Below are positions 26,815 to 34,001 of a stretch of DNA of 36,317 nucleotides, one piece after another (the first letter of the stretch is position 1; each line of letters begins with the position of its first letter). The position numbers were made by a program, and so were the translations under genes. The notes under the pieces are model-generated. The model did not search any database. It saw only the letters and a program-made list of their open reading frames with translations, and was not told where the DNA came from. Source of the stretch: Candidatus Colivivens caballi (lineage in GTDB: Bacteria; Bacteroidota; Bacteroidia; Bacteroidales; Bacteroidaceae); assembly GCA_018065565.1 (NCBI GenBank), contig JAGHSZ010000115.1:1-36317 (forward strand), written 5' to 3'.

Positions 26815-26833
26815 AAAAGAAATATCAATATAA

Positions 26834-29470
26834 ATGGATCAAGACAGAATTATTAAAGTTGACATCAACGAAACGATGAAGTCATCCTACATTGACTACT
26901 CAATGTCGGTCATCGTGGCTCGTGCGCTTCCTGATGTCAGAGATGGTTTTAAGCCTGTTCATCGCCGCATCCTCTTCTCGATGAACAAGCATGGTATTAC
27001 TTCCGATAAGTCAACAGTAAAGTGTGCTCGTATCGTGGGTGATGTGCTCGGTCACTTCCATCCACACGGCGACTCCTCAGTCTATGGAGCACTGGTGCGT
27101 CTGGCACAGCCTTGGGCAATGCGCTACACACTGGTTGACGGTCAGGGAAACTTTGGTTCAGTCGATGGTGATGGTGCAGCAGCAATGCGTTACACCGAGG
27201 CTCGACTTGCCAAACTTGGAGAGGCAATGCTTCAAGATATCGACAAGGAAACTGTCGATATGATGGACAACTTCGATAACTCGGAACAAGAACCAACTGT
27301 TCTTCCAACCCGAATCCCGAATTTCCTCGTTAATGGTGCAACCGGTATTGCCGTTGGTATGGCAACCAATGTGCCAACTCACAATCTGAATGAGGTGATT
27401 GATGGATGTATCGCCTACATTGACAATCCCGACATCGACTGCGATGGACTGATGCAGTACATCAAGGGCCCAGACTTCCCAACAGGTGGTATCATTTGTG
27501 GTGTTGACGGCATCAAGGAGGCATACGAGACAGGTAAGGGACGTGTCATCATCCGTTCGAAAACTGAATTCGAATCCGATGGCCAGCATGAGAAGATTGT
27601 TGTAAACGAAATTCCATACAATGTCAATAAGTCTGAACTCATCAAGCGCATTGCCGAACTTGTCAAGGAAGGCAAAATTGATGGTATCAGCAATGTGAAC
27701 GATGAGTCTGACCGTGAGGGTATGCGCATTGTCATTGACCTGAAAAAAGATGCCAACAGCAATGTGGTGCTTAACAAACTGTATAAGATGACCGAATTGC
27801 AGTCGAGCTTCCCTGTCAACTGCATCGCAATTGTCAACAAGCGTCCAAAGACACTCACACTGAAAGACTGCATCCGCTACTTCGTTGACCACCGCCGGGA
27901 TGTCACCATCCGCCGCACCAAGTACGACAAGCGCAAGGCTGAGGAGCGTGCGCATCTGCTCGAGGCACTTATCATTGCAAGTGACAACATCGATGAAGTC
28001 GTTCAGATCATCAAGTCGTCAAAGAGTCCACAGGAGGCACAGGAACGCTTGAAGGCACGCTTCGGATTCGATGATGTACAGGCAAAGTTTGTTGTTGACA
28101 TGCGCCTGAGTCAGCTGACAGGTCTGATGCAGGACAAACTCCATGCCGAATACGATGAACTGCAAAAACTCATTGCTTATCTCCAACAGATTCTCGATGA
28201 CCCAGAACTCCTGAAGAAGGTGATGAAGGACGACCTTATCGAGGTAAAGGAAAAGTATGGCGATGAACGCAAGACATATATTGACCCTCGTGGCAGTCAG
28301 AACTTCAACCCAGAGGACTTCTATGCCGACGATGCTTGTGTAGTTACCATCTCTCACCTTGGATACATCAAGCGCACACCACTGAGCGAATTCCGTACTC
28401 AGGCTCGTGGCGGTGTTGGCAGCAAGGGCGGCAGTGCCCGCGACCAGGACTTCATCGAACATATCTATCCAGCAACAGGACACAACACCATGATGTTCTT
28501 CACCCAAAAGGGACGCTGCTACTGGATGAAAGTCTATGACATACCTGAAGGCGCAAAGACATTCAAGGGACGCGCTGTACAGAACTTGCTCAGCATCGAT
28601 TCCGATGATAAGGCAACAGCATTCATCTGCATCAAGAACATTGCAGACGAAGACTTCGTCAACAGCCACAACCTCGTGTTCTGTACACGCAACGGCTTGA
28701 TTAAGAAGACTGCGTTTGTCAACTACTCACATCCTCGTTCTAACGGACTCATTGCCATCAACCTCAACGAAGGCGACACCGTGAAGGATGTACTCCTCAC
28801 CACAGGCACCGATGAAATCCTTATCGCCAACCGCAATGGCCGTGCCATCCGATTCGTAGAAAGCACAGTCCGCGTCATGGGCCGTGGAGCAACAGGTGTA
28901 CGCGCTCTCAAACTCGACGATGACGGCGAAGACGAAATCGTAGGTATGATTGCCATCAACCGTCCTGAGGGCATGACTGACGAAGAGATGGAGAACAACA
29001 CAGAACTCCCAACCGTACTGGTTGTCAGTGAGAAGGGCTTCGGCAAGCGCAGCTCAATATCTGACTACCGCATCACCAACCGTAACGGAAAGGGTATCAA
29101 GACACTCAACATTACCGAAAAGACTGGTAAACTGATTGCCATCAAGTCTGTCACTGATGACGACGACCTGATGATCATCAACAAGAGTGGTGTTGCCATC
29201 CGCTTGTCTCTCCAGAGCATCCGCATTCAGGGACGCAACACACAGGGAGTTTCACTCATCAACCTCAAAAAACGCAACGATGCTATTTCAAGTGTTTGCA
29301 AGGTCGAACACGAGGAGGTGGAAGACGAAGAACTGGAATCCGTGCCAGATGCTGACGGCCAGACCAACATGGCATTCCAGCCTGCACCAGAGGCAGAGGT
29401 TGACAGTGATGCTGAAAACAATGAGAACGACACAGAGGCTGACTCAACAGAGACTGACTCAAATGAATAA
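26834..29470 (+). CDS. gyrA: DNA gyrase subunit A
   Basis: This 878-residue protein is the cutting and rejoining subunit of gyrase, which adds negative supercoils. The start MDQDRIIKVDINETMKSSYI, the SMSVIVARALPDVRDGFKP segment, HPHGDSSVYGALVRLAQPW and the catalytic tyrosine Y120 (AAAMRYTEARL) are clear. A coiled-coil gate and a C-terminal beta-pinwheel follow, with a GyrA-box-like EFRTQARGGVGSKGG. The tail (about 825-878) is very acidic, as in other Bacteroidetes. Codons in the 3' half are strongly C-ending, suggesting high expression. The next gene follows after 37 bases. The leader appears to carry a dispersed repeat. Confidence 0.97.
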   Translation: MDQDRIIKVDINETMKSSYIDYSMSVIVARALPDVRDGFKPVHRRILFSMNKHGITSDKSTVKCARIVGDVLGHFHPHGDSSVYGALVRLAQPWAMRYTLVDGQGNFGSVDGDGAAAMRYTEARLAKLGEAMLQDIDKETVDMMDNFDNSEQEPTVLPTRIPNFLVNGATGIAVGMATNVPTHNLNEVIDGCIAYIDNPDIDCDGLMQYIKGPDFPTGGIICGVDGIKEAYETGKGRVIIRSKTEFESDGQHEKIVVNEIPYNVNKSELIKRIAELVKEGKIDGISNVNDESDREGMRIVIDLKKDANSNVVLNKLYKMTELQSSFPVNCIAIVNKRPKTLTLKDCIRYFVDHRRDVTIRRTKYDKRKAEERAHLLEALIIASDNIDEVVQIIKSSKSPQEAQERLKARFGFDDVQAKFVVDMRLSQLTGLMQDKLHAEYDELQKLIAYLQQILDDPELLKKVMKDDLIEVKEKYGDERKTYIDPRGSQNFNPEDFYADDACVVTISHLGYIKRTPLSEFRTQARGGVGSKGGSARDQDFIEHIYPATGHNTMMFFTQKGRCYWMKVYDIPEGAKTFKGRAVQNLLSIDSDDKATAFICIKNIADEDFVNSHNLVFCTRNGLIKKTAFVNYSHPRSNGLIAINLNEGDTVKDVLLTTGTDEILIANRNGRAIRFVESTVRVMGRGATGVRALKLDDDGEDEIVGMIAINRPEGMTDEEMENNTELPTVLVVSEKGFGKRSSISDYRITNRNGKGIKTLNITEKTGKLIAIKSVTDDDDLMIINKSGVAIRLSLQSIRIQGRNTQGVSLINLKKRNDAISSVCKVEHEEVEDEELESVPDADGQTNMAFQPAPEAEVDSDAENNENDTEADSTETDSNE

Positions 29471-29507
29471 ATTAACAAAATAACAACAATCACTAATCAT
29501 TTACATT

Positions 29508-30737
29508 ATGAAGAAAGTTTTATTATTAGTCGCTTTGATGGCTGCCAGCTCAGCATCATTTGCGCAGAAATCTTTGCTTAACAAGGCAAAACTTGCTCTT
29601 CAAGAAGCAACAGCAGGACAGAAGAATGTTGACGAAACCAAGTTGGGCGAAGTGATGACAATGCTCGAAACCTGTATGAAGGACCCTGTATCAGGTGTTC
29701 TTGGTGAGACTTACTCCACTGCTGGTCGTGTTCAGGCATACTACATGCAGAACATGCTCAACAAGCGCAGTGTCGGTGAAGAAATGGACATGGACAAGTT
29801 CTTCGACCTTCAGGGCAAGATTGTTGACCTCTATTCTCAGGCTTACAAGTTTGACCACACTCCTAACGCAAAGGGCAAATATGTTCTTAAACCAGAAGAG
29901 ATGCAGAACAACACAAAGTTCTACCAGCAGATTGCAGGTGGACCTCGTTCCAACCTCTTCATTGCTGCGTCTAACCTCGTGAACTCTGACCCAGACCGTT
30001 GCATCATGTTCGTTGACAAGTTCGAGAAAACATTCTCTGACCCTCTCTTCGAAGGCGTTGTTGATGCTTCTCTCGACTCTTCACGCGTTGATGCTACATA
30101 TTTCAAGGCTGCTGCCCTGAAGTCAAAGGCTAAGACTGCTGCTGACTCCACTGCACTCATCCCAATGCTTGAAAAGTCACTCGCAAGCAAGAACTATGCA
30201 GTGATGGCTTGCAACGACTTGATGGAAATCTACAAGCAGCGTGGTCAGATGGACAAGTGGTGTGAAATCTGTGACAAAGGTATGGCTATCGACCCTTCAC
30301 AGAAGTTCTTCCCAAAAGTTAAACTGGAATACCTCTCAAACGAAAAGAAGTTTGATGAAGCAAAGGCTCTCTGCAAGGTGCTCAAGGAGCGCTATCCAGA
30401 CGACGACTATGCTTTCTACACAGAAGGTGTAATGTTCTTCCAGGACAACAAGTATGCTGAGGCTGTTGAAGCATTCAAGGCTGCCGCTGCTGTTACTGGC
30501 ACAAATGCAGAAGCATGGTCTTCTGCTGGTACTGCCACATGGAAGATTGCAATGGACAACCGCACAAAGACTGATGTCTGCACAAAGTACATCAACGAAG
30601 CTGTCGGTTACTTCAAGAAGGCAGAAGAACTTGCTCCTGAAAACCCACGCCTCTGGGGTTACTTCCTCTATCAGGCTTACACTTCTTTGAAGAAGCCTGC
30701 TGACGCAAAGAAGTATGTACAGTACAAGGACCTCTAA
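29508..30737 (+). CDS. Secreted tetratricopeptide-type protein
   Basis: This 409-residue protein has a signal peptide (MKKVLLLVALMAASSASFAQ) followed by an all-helical body. Helix-turn-helix repeats of TPR type are seen near 235-275 (YAVMACNDLMEIYKQRGQMD), 290-330 (FDEAKALCKVLKERYPDDDY, YAEAVEAFKAAAAVTGTNAE) and the C-terminus (AVGYFKKAEELAPENPRLWG). It is a common abundant periplasmic protein in Prevotella-like bacteria, with codon use suggesting high expression. Partners are unknown. It lies 37 bases after gyrA and may be read with it, although I cannot exclude its own promoter. Two hairpins follow it. Confidence 0.9.
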   Translation: MKKVLLLVALMAASSASFAQKSLLNKAKLALQEATAGQKNVDETKLGEVMTMLETCMKDPVSGVLGETYSTAGRVQAYYMQNMLNKRSVGEEMDMDKFFDLQGKIVDLYSQAYKFDHTPNAKGKYVLKPEEMQNNTKFYQQIAGGPRSNLFIAASNLVNSDPDRCIMFVDKFEKTFSDPLFEGVVDASLDSSRVDATYFKAAALKSKAKTAADSTALIPMLEKSLASKNYAVMACNDLMEIYKQRGQMDKWCEICDKGMAIDPSQKFFPKVKLEYLSNEKKFDEAKALCKVLKERYPDDDYAFYTEGVMFFQDNKYAEAVEAFKAAAAVTGTNAEAWSSAGTATWKIAMDNRTKTDVCTKYINEAVGYFKKAEELAPENPRLWGYFLYQAYTSLKKPADAKKYVQYKDL

Positions 30738-30748
30738 GTCATTTCTGC

Positions 30749-30788
30749 ATCTGACTGCTCGCCTACACAGGCGGTCGGGCAGTCAGAT
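30749..30788 (+). terminator. Hairpin after the TPR gene
   Basis: ATCTGACTGC (30749-30758) pairs perfectly with GCAGTCAGAT (30779-30788), with an inner CGCC/GGCG stem. It lacks a T-run, but a second, stronger hairpin follows. Confidence 0.6.
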
Positions 30789-30802
30789 ACATTCTGCATA
30801 AT

Positions 30803-30848
30803 CACAAAAATCACCGGCATTCTTGTAAGAGTGCCGGTGATTTTTGTG
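30803..30848. terminator. Bidirectional terminator between gyrA-TPR and the FNT gene
   Basis: A stem of 22 pairs with one wobble (30803-30824 with 30827-30848) has A-rich and T-rich ends (AAAAA and TTTTT), so it can terminate from either side of this convergent junction. Confidence 0.9.
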
Positions 30849-30967
30849 TTAATCCCCAATCGGAGATATATTGGTGTCGTGGCTCTTGCATTTCGCTCGT
30901 ACTGCTTATGGAGTTGTTGCCGCCACGACGATACAGTAACACGACTGTCCTTTGACAGGTGTGAATG

Positions 30968-31579
30968 TCAGCTTTCCTTATTCCATGTGATCAGTCGGAC
31001 GAGGTTGCATCCGATGGCATTGCCCGCCACGATGGCAATGTAGAGTCCTATTATATTAATAAGGTGTTCTGACCAGAAAGAAAGTGGGGTGGCAAGATAG
31101 TAGAATGCGTCAGCGATGCTGTGAGGGAATCCGCATACGATGAAGATAGGGACTCCAAACAGCAGAGGCAACCACTGACCTTTGTACTTTGCGAAGTTGA
31201 CTGCTGTGGTCATGATGAAACCACATCCGATGGCAAGGATGCCGCTGCGGATAATGCCGTTTTCCAGACGCGACTCTAATATGCCCTGTGCCACGGCTTG
31301 CAGGTCTTTGCCCGATGCATATGTGAGCAGGGCAACGAGCAGTGTGCCGATGATGTTGCCGAGCAGGACCACAGGAATCTGCTTGACCGGCAGACCTCGG
31401 CTGCTGCCGCAGAATCCGGCAGTGCCTGTGAAGAGCTTGAAGCCATAGTTGACAACTGCGAGCAGTCCGAATGTGAAGAGAACTATTCCTACGATGTCCT
31501 TGCTCATGAGATAGCCAAATCCGGCTATACCGATGCAGATTCCAGCAAGGATGGAACTTTTGATTAAGTCAAGGTTCAT
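30968..31579 (-). CDS. Formate/nitrite transporter (FNT) family channel
   Basis: This 203-residue membrane protein has about six hydrophobic segments in the FNT pattern: ILAGICIGIAGFGYLMSKD at the start, LFTGTAGFCGSSRGL, VLLGNIIGTLLVALL, SGILAIGCGFIMTTAVNFAKYKG and the ending GLYIAIVAGNAIGCNLVRL. FNT channels move formate, nitrite, hydrosulfide or other small anions; substrate cannot be told here. It is shorter than the classical 260-280-residue members, typical of a short Bacteroidetes subfamily. It is monocistronic with a TAACTTTG promoter at 31611-31618. Confidence 0.88.
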   Translation of the reverse strand: MNLDLIKSSILAGICIGIAGFGYLMSKDIVGIVLFTFGLLAVVNYGFKLFTGTAGFCGSSRGLPVKQIPVVLLGNIIGTLLVALLTYASGKDLQAVAQGILESRLENGIIRSGILAIGCGFIMTTAVNFAKYKGQWLPLLFGVPIFIVCGFPHSIADAFYYLATPLSFWSEHLINIIGLYIAIVAGNAIGCNLVRLITWNKES

Positions 31580-31610
31580 GAGTTTTGCGTTTGTTTTTAT
31601 ATTTGTGCTG

Positions 31611-31618
31611 CAAAGTTA
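31611..31618 (-). promoter_or_regulatory. Promoter -7 element for the FNT gene
   Basis: Minus-strand TAACTTTG followed by GCAG lies about 32 bases before the FNT start. Confidence 0.6.
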
Positions 31619-31650
31619 TAACTTTTTTTTCATATCTCTGCAACTTTTGT

Positions 31651-31658
31651 TAACTTTG
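31651..31658 (+). promoter_or_regulatory. Promoter -7 element for the DUF6249-sigma operon
   Basis: TAACTTTG followed by CTGC fits TAnnTTTG, about 100 bases before the ATG at 31760. It is divergent from the FNT promoter only 33 bases away. Confidence 0.55.
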
Positions 31659-31759
31659 CTGCGTCTATATGGGTGTAAGCCGATTTGATTTGCTGCCGAG
31701 GGCAGTGACAACGACAGACAATAATGAAATATTAACTCAATAAAAAAAACAAAAACTGT

Positions 31760-32434
31760 ATGAAACATTTTATCATGATTGCAACACTTGTTGCAACTCT
31801 TATGTCAGGAATGACAATGTCAGTGTGTGCTAAACCAAACAATGCAACCAGCAATTCACAAACTGCTCAGGCGGTGAAGACGACAGATGCCGCAGTTGCA
31901 GTTCCTGATACTGTTGCCACCGATTCTGCAATGGCTCTGGCTATTGAAATGAAGAAACTGGAATTGCAGGAACTGAAGGCGAAGCAAGGTCACGAGAAAG
32001 AAATGTCTTTTGACTCCAACTTGCTTATCCCTATTTTAGGCATAGTGTTCTGTGGAGCATTGCTGCCAATCACCATCGTGTTCCTTGTCGTGTCATTTAG
32101 TCGTCGCAAGCAAAAGGAGCGTGCCGAACTGCTGCGCCTGATGATTGAAAAGGATCAGGATGTGACTTCTTTCATTGAAGCAGAGAACAAACCTCAGGAG
32201 CAGATGGCAAATGTTGAGAAGATTTTCATCTGGGGACTCGTCATCATGCTTGTGGGCGTAGGCTTCATCATAGTCACTATCATTCGAGGTGACGGACAGT
32301 TCTCTCCATTCACATTCCCTGTAGCAGGTGTTGGTCTTGCATTGGTCATTGGTTCAGTTGTTGCACGCCGATGGAGAAAGAACAATCAGACCGACATTGA
32401 TGTGAACGATGCTGCCAAGAACGATGAGAAATAA
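31760..32434 (+). CDS. Membrane protein resembling DUF6249
   Basis: This 224-residue protein has a signal peptide (residues 1-24, ending SVCA), a Thr/Ala-rich stretch and a charged helix (about 58-82). Three membrane segments follow (88-112, 156-175 and 184-203), with a cytosolic-type basic/acidic stretch between (SRRKQKERAELLRLMIEKDQ). The layout and the FSFPFPVAG-like FSPFTFPVAGVGLALVIGS resemble the Bacteroidetes DUF6249 family, which occurs beside ECF sigma factors. Function is unknown. The sigma gene begins 36 bases downstream, so they are probably one operon. Confidence 0.75.
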   Translation: MKHFIMIATLVATLMSGMTMSVCAKPNNATSNSQTAQAVKTTDAAVAVPDTVATDSAMALAIEMKKLELQELKAKQGHEKEMSFDSNLLIPILGIVFCGALLPITIVFLVVSFSRRKQKERAELLRLMIEKDQDVTSFIEAENKPQEQMANVEKIFIWGLVIMLVGVGFIIVTIIRGDGQFSPFTFPVAGVGLALVIGSVVARRWRKNNQTDIDVNDAAKNDEK

Positions 32435-32470
32435 TCGCCTGATGTCATTCAACAAAAGTGAAATGCAAAG

Positions 32471-33067
32471 ATGAATATTCTCTCGCTTGACGATTTAACC
32501 CTCATAGCACAGGTCATTGCTGATGGCAGTGGCCGTGCTTTTGAGCGTCTGGTCAAGAAGTATCAGTCGCCTGTGCGCCGGTTCTTCCTTAGCCAGACTG
32601 CGGGCGATGAGATGCTCAGCGACGACCTTGCGCAGGAAACCTTCATCAAGGTCTATGTCAACATCCGTTCGTTTCGGCAGTTGTCGAGTTTCAAGACATG
32701 GCTGTTCCGGATTGCTTACAATGTGTGGCAGGACCATCTGAGGAAGAACTCGAAGACCACGCTCCGTCTGCTGGACAATGAGGGGGATGATGACGATGAC
32801 GGAGTTTCGCTCAATGGCATACAGCCTGCAAATGTTTCAGATGGCTCACAAGGTATGACATCGGGCTCCTTTCGCCTGGATTTGCAGACAGCAATGGGAG
32901 TCCTGAATGACAAGGAGCGAACATGCATCACGCTGGGACTTGTCGAGGACTTGCCGATTGACAAAATAGTGAAGATAACAGAAATGCCAGAAGGGACAGT
33001 GAAGTCGTACCTGTCCCGCGGAAAACAAAAACTTGCAGTATATTTAAAACAACATGGCTATGAATAA
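32471..33067 (+). CDS. ECF-type RNA polymerase sigma factor
   Basis: This 198-residue protein has sigma region 2 (GDEMLSDDLAQETFIKVYVN, then FKTWLFRIAYNVWQDHLRK) and region 4 (LNDKERTCITLGLVEDLPID, EMPEGTVKSYLSRGKQKLA) joined by an acidic, glycine-containing linker (NEGDDDDDGVSL). This is the layout of ECF sigma factors, with a longer linker than the sigma factor at 7254-7751. It lies between the DUF6249-like gene and a small membrane protein whose start overlaps its end by 14 bases, the usual place for an anti-sigma factor. The targets are unknown. Confidence 0.92.
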   Translation: MNILSLDDLTLIAQVIADGSGRAFERLVKKYQSPVRRFFLSQTAGDEMLSDDLAQETFIKVYVNIRSFRQLSSFKTWLFRIAYNVWQDHLRKNSKTTLRLLDNEGDDDDDGVSLNGIQPANVSDGSQGMTSGSFRLDLQTAMGVLNDKERTCITLGLVEDLPIDKIVKITEMPEGTVKSYLSRGKQKLAVYLKQHGYE

Positions 33068-33263
33068 GATGGATGATGATGCTTTGGTTCTTAAGTTTTT
33101 GAAAGAACAGACGCGTGAGGAACTCCCTGACAACGGGTTCACTCGGCGTGTAATGCGGCACTTGCCCACTTATCTGGGTTATGCTGCGCTCTATCTACTG
33201 GTGTCGGCATCTTCGGCGGCAGTGTTCCTGATGATAACCCAGACTCTGACGATGTTGTATTAG
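33054..33263 (+). CDS. Small membrane protein, probable sigma partner (DUF5056-like)
   Basis: This 69-residue protein has a charged N-terminal half (DDDALVLKFLKEQTREELPDN) with the NGFTRRVMRHLP motif and one membrane segment (about 41-62, GYAALYLLVSASSAAVFLMI). The NGFxRRVMxxLP stretch recalls the DUF5056 family found after ECF sigma factors in Bacteroidetes. The start overlaps the sigma gene by 14 bases; a second ATG two codons on is possible. A role as anti-sigma factor is inferred from order and topology. Confidence 0.7.
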   Translation: MAMNKMDDDALVLKFLKEQTREELPDNGFTRRVMRHLPTYLGYAALYLLVSASSAAVFLMITQTLTMLY

Positions 33264-33297
33264 GGGCGGACCCAGTCTCCGCTCACAGTTTTGCCTT

Positions 33298-33339
33298 AGT
33301 CCTTGCACCCCTGCGCCAGTTGGCGGGGGTGTGAGGACT
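33298..33339. terminator. Bidirectional terminator, sigma operon and engB
   Basis: AGTCCT with GCACCCC and GCGCC on the left pairs with GGCG, GGGGTGT and AGGACT on the right, with small mismatches. The loop is AGTT. T-rich sequence flanks both sides. Its right arm overlaps the engB stop codon. Confidence 0.75.
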
Positions 33340-33955
33340 ATTGTTTTAGTTCCTTGTTGATGTTGCTGATGTAGTCGAGCAGCTCATCGTGTCCCAGTCG
33401 GGTGGCGGAACTTGTGATGAAGTAGGGAGGCAGTTCCTCCCACTGCTCTTTCAGCGCCTCGATGTAGTTGTGAACATTCAACATGTATTTTGCTCTTGAC
33501 AACTTGTCTGCCTTGGTGAATACGATGGAAAATGGCACACCGTTTTCGCCAAGGAAAGTGAGGAAGTCGAGGTCTTTCTTCTGTGGCTCGTGGCGTATGT
33601 CAATGAGCACGAACAGGCATGTCAACTGTTCGCGGTCGAGGATGTAATGCGAAATGAGGTTCCACAACTTGTCCATTTCGCGTTTGCCGCGCAGTGCAAA
33701 TCCATAGCCAGGCAGATCGACTATGAAATAGCCGTCGGTGGGCTGCTGCGGATTGGTGGCATCGATGATGAAGTGGTTGATGAGCATCGTCTTGCCTGGT
33801 GTCGATGAAGTCATCGCCAGTCCTTTCTGACCAGTGAGCATGTTGATGAGACTCGACTTGCCAACATTTGAACGACCGATGAATGCGTATTCAGGCAGTG
33901 TGCTGTCGGGACACATGTCTGCTCGTGGACTGCTTTTGAAGAATTTTGCTGTCAT
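33338..33955 (-). CDS. engB: Ribosome biogenesis GTPase EngB/YihA
   Basis: This 205-residue GTPase helps assemble the large ribosomal subunit. The motifs are G1 GRSNVGKSS (27-35), the G2 threonine in [14 protein letters not shown]3 DLPG (80-83) followed by YGFALRG, and G4 TKADKLS. Length is typical. It begins 46 bases after the tex stop and is probably co-transcribed with tex. Confidence 0.96.
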   Translation of the reverse strand: MTAKFFKSSPRADMCPDSTLPEYAFIGRSNVGKSSLINMLTGQKGLAMTSSTPGKTMLINHFIIDATNPQQPTDGYFIVDLPGYGFALRGKREMDKLWNLISHYILDREQLTCLFVLIDIRHEPQKKDLDFLTFLGENGVPFSIVFTKADKLSRAKYMLNVHNYIEALKEQWEELPPYFITSSATRLGHDELLDYISNINKELKQ

Positions 33956-34001
33956 GGGGTAGGGATGTGTTGAGATTTATGCGGTGTGTACTATTTATGT
34001 A

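Noticed and set aside
27072..27100. Glycine at GyrA position 85, which corresponds to Asp87 of E. coli, a quinolone-resistance site.
   Set aside because: Ser81, the main resistance position, is unchanged, and I recall glycine as common at this place in Bacteroidales GyrA. It is not evidence of acquired resistance.
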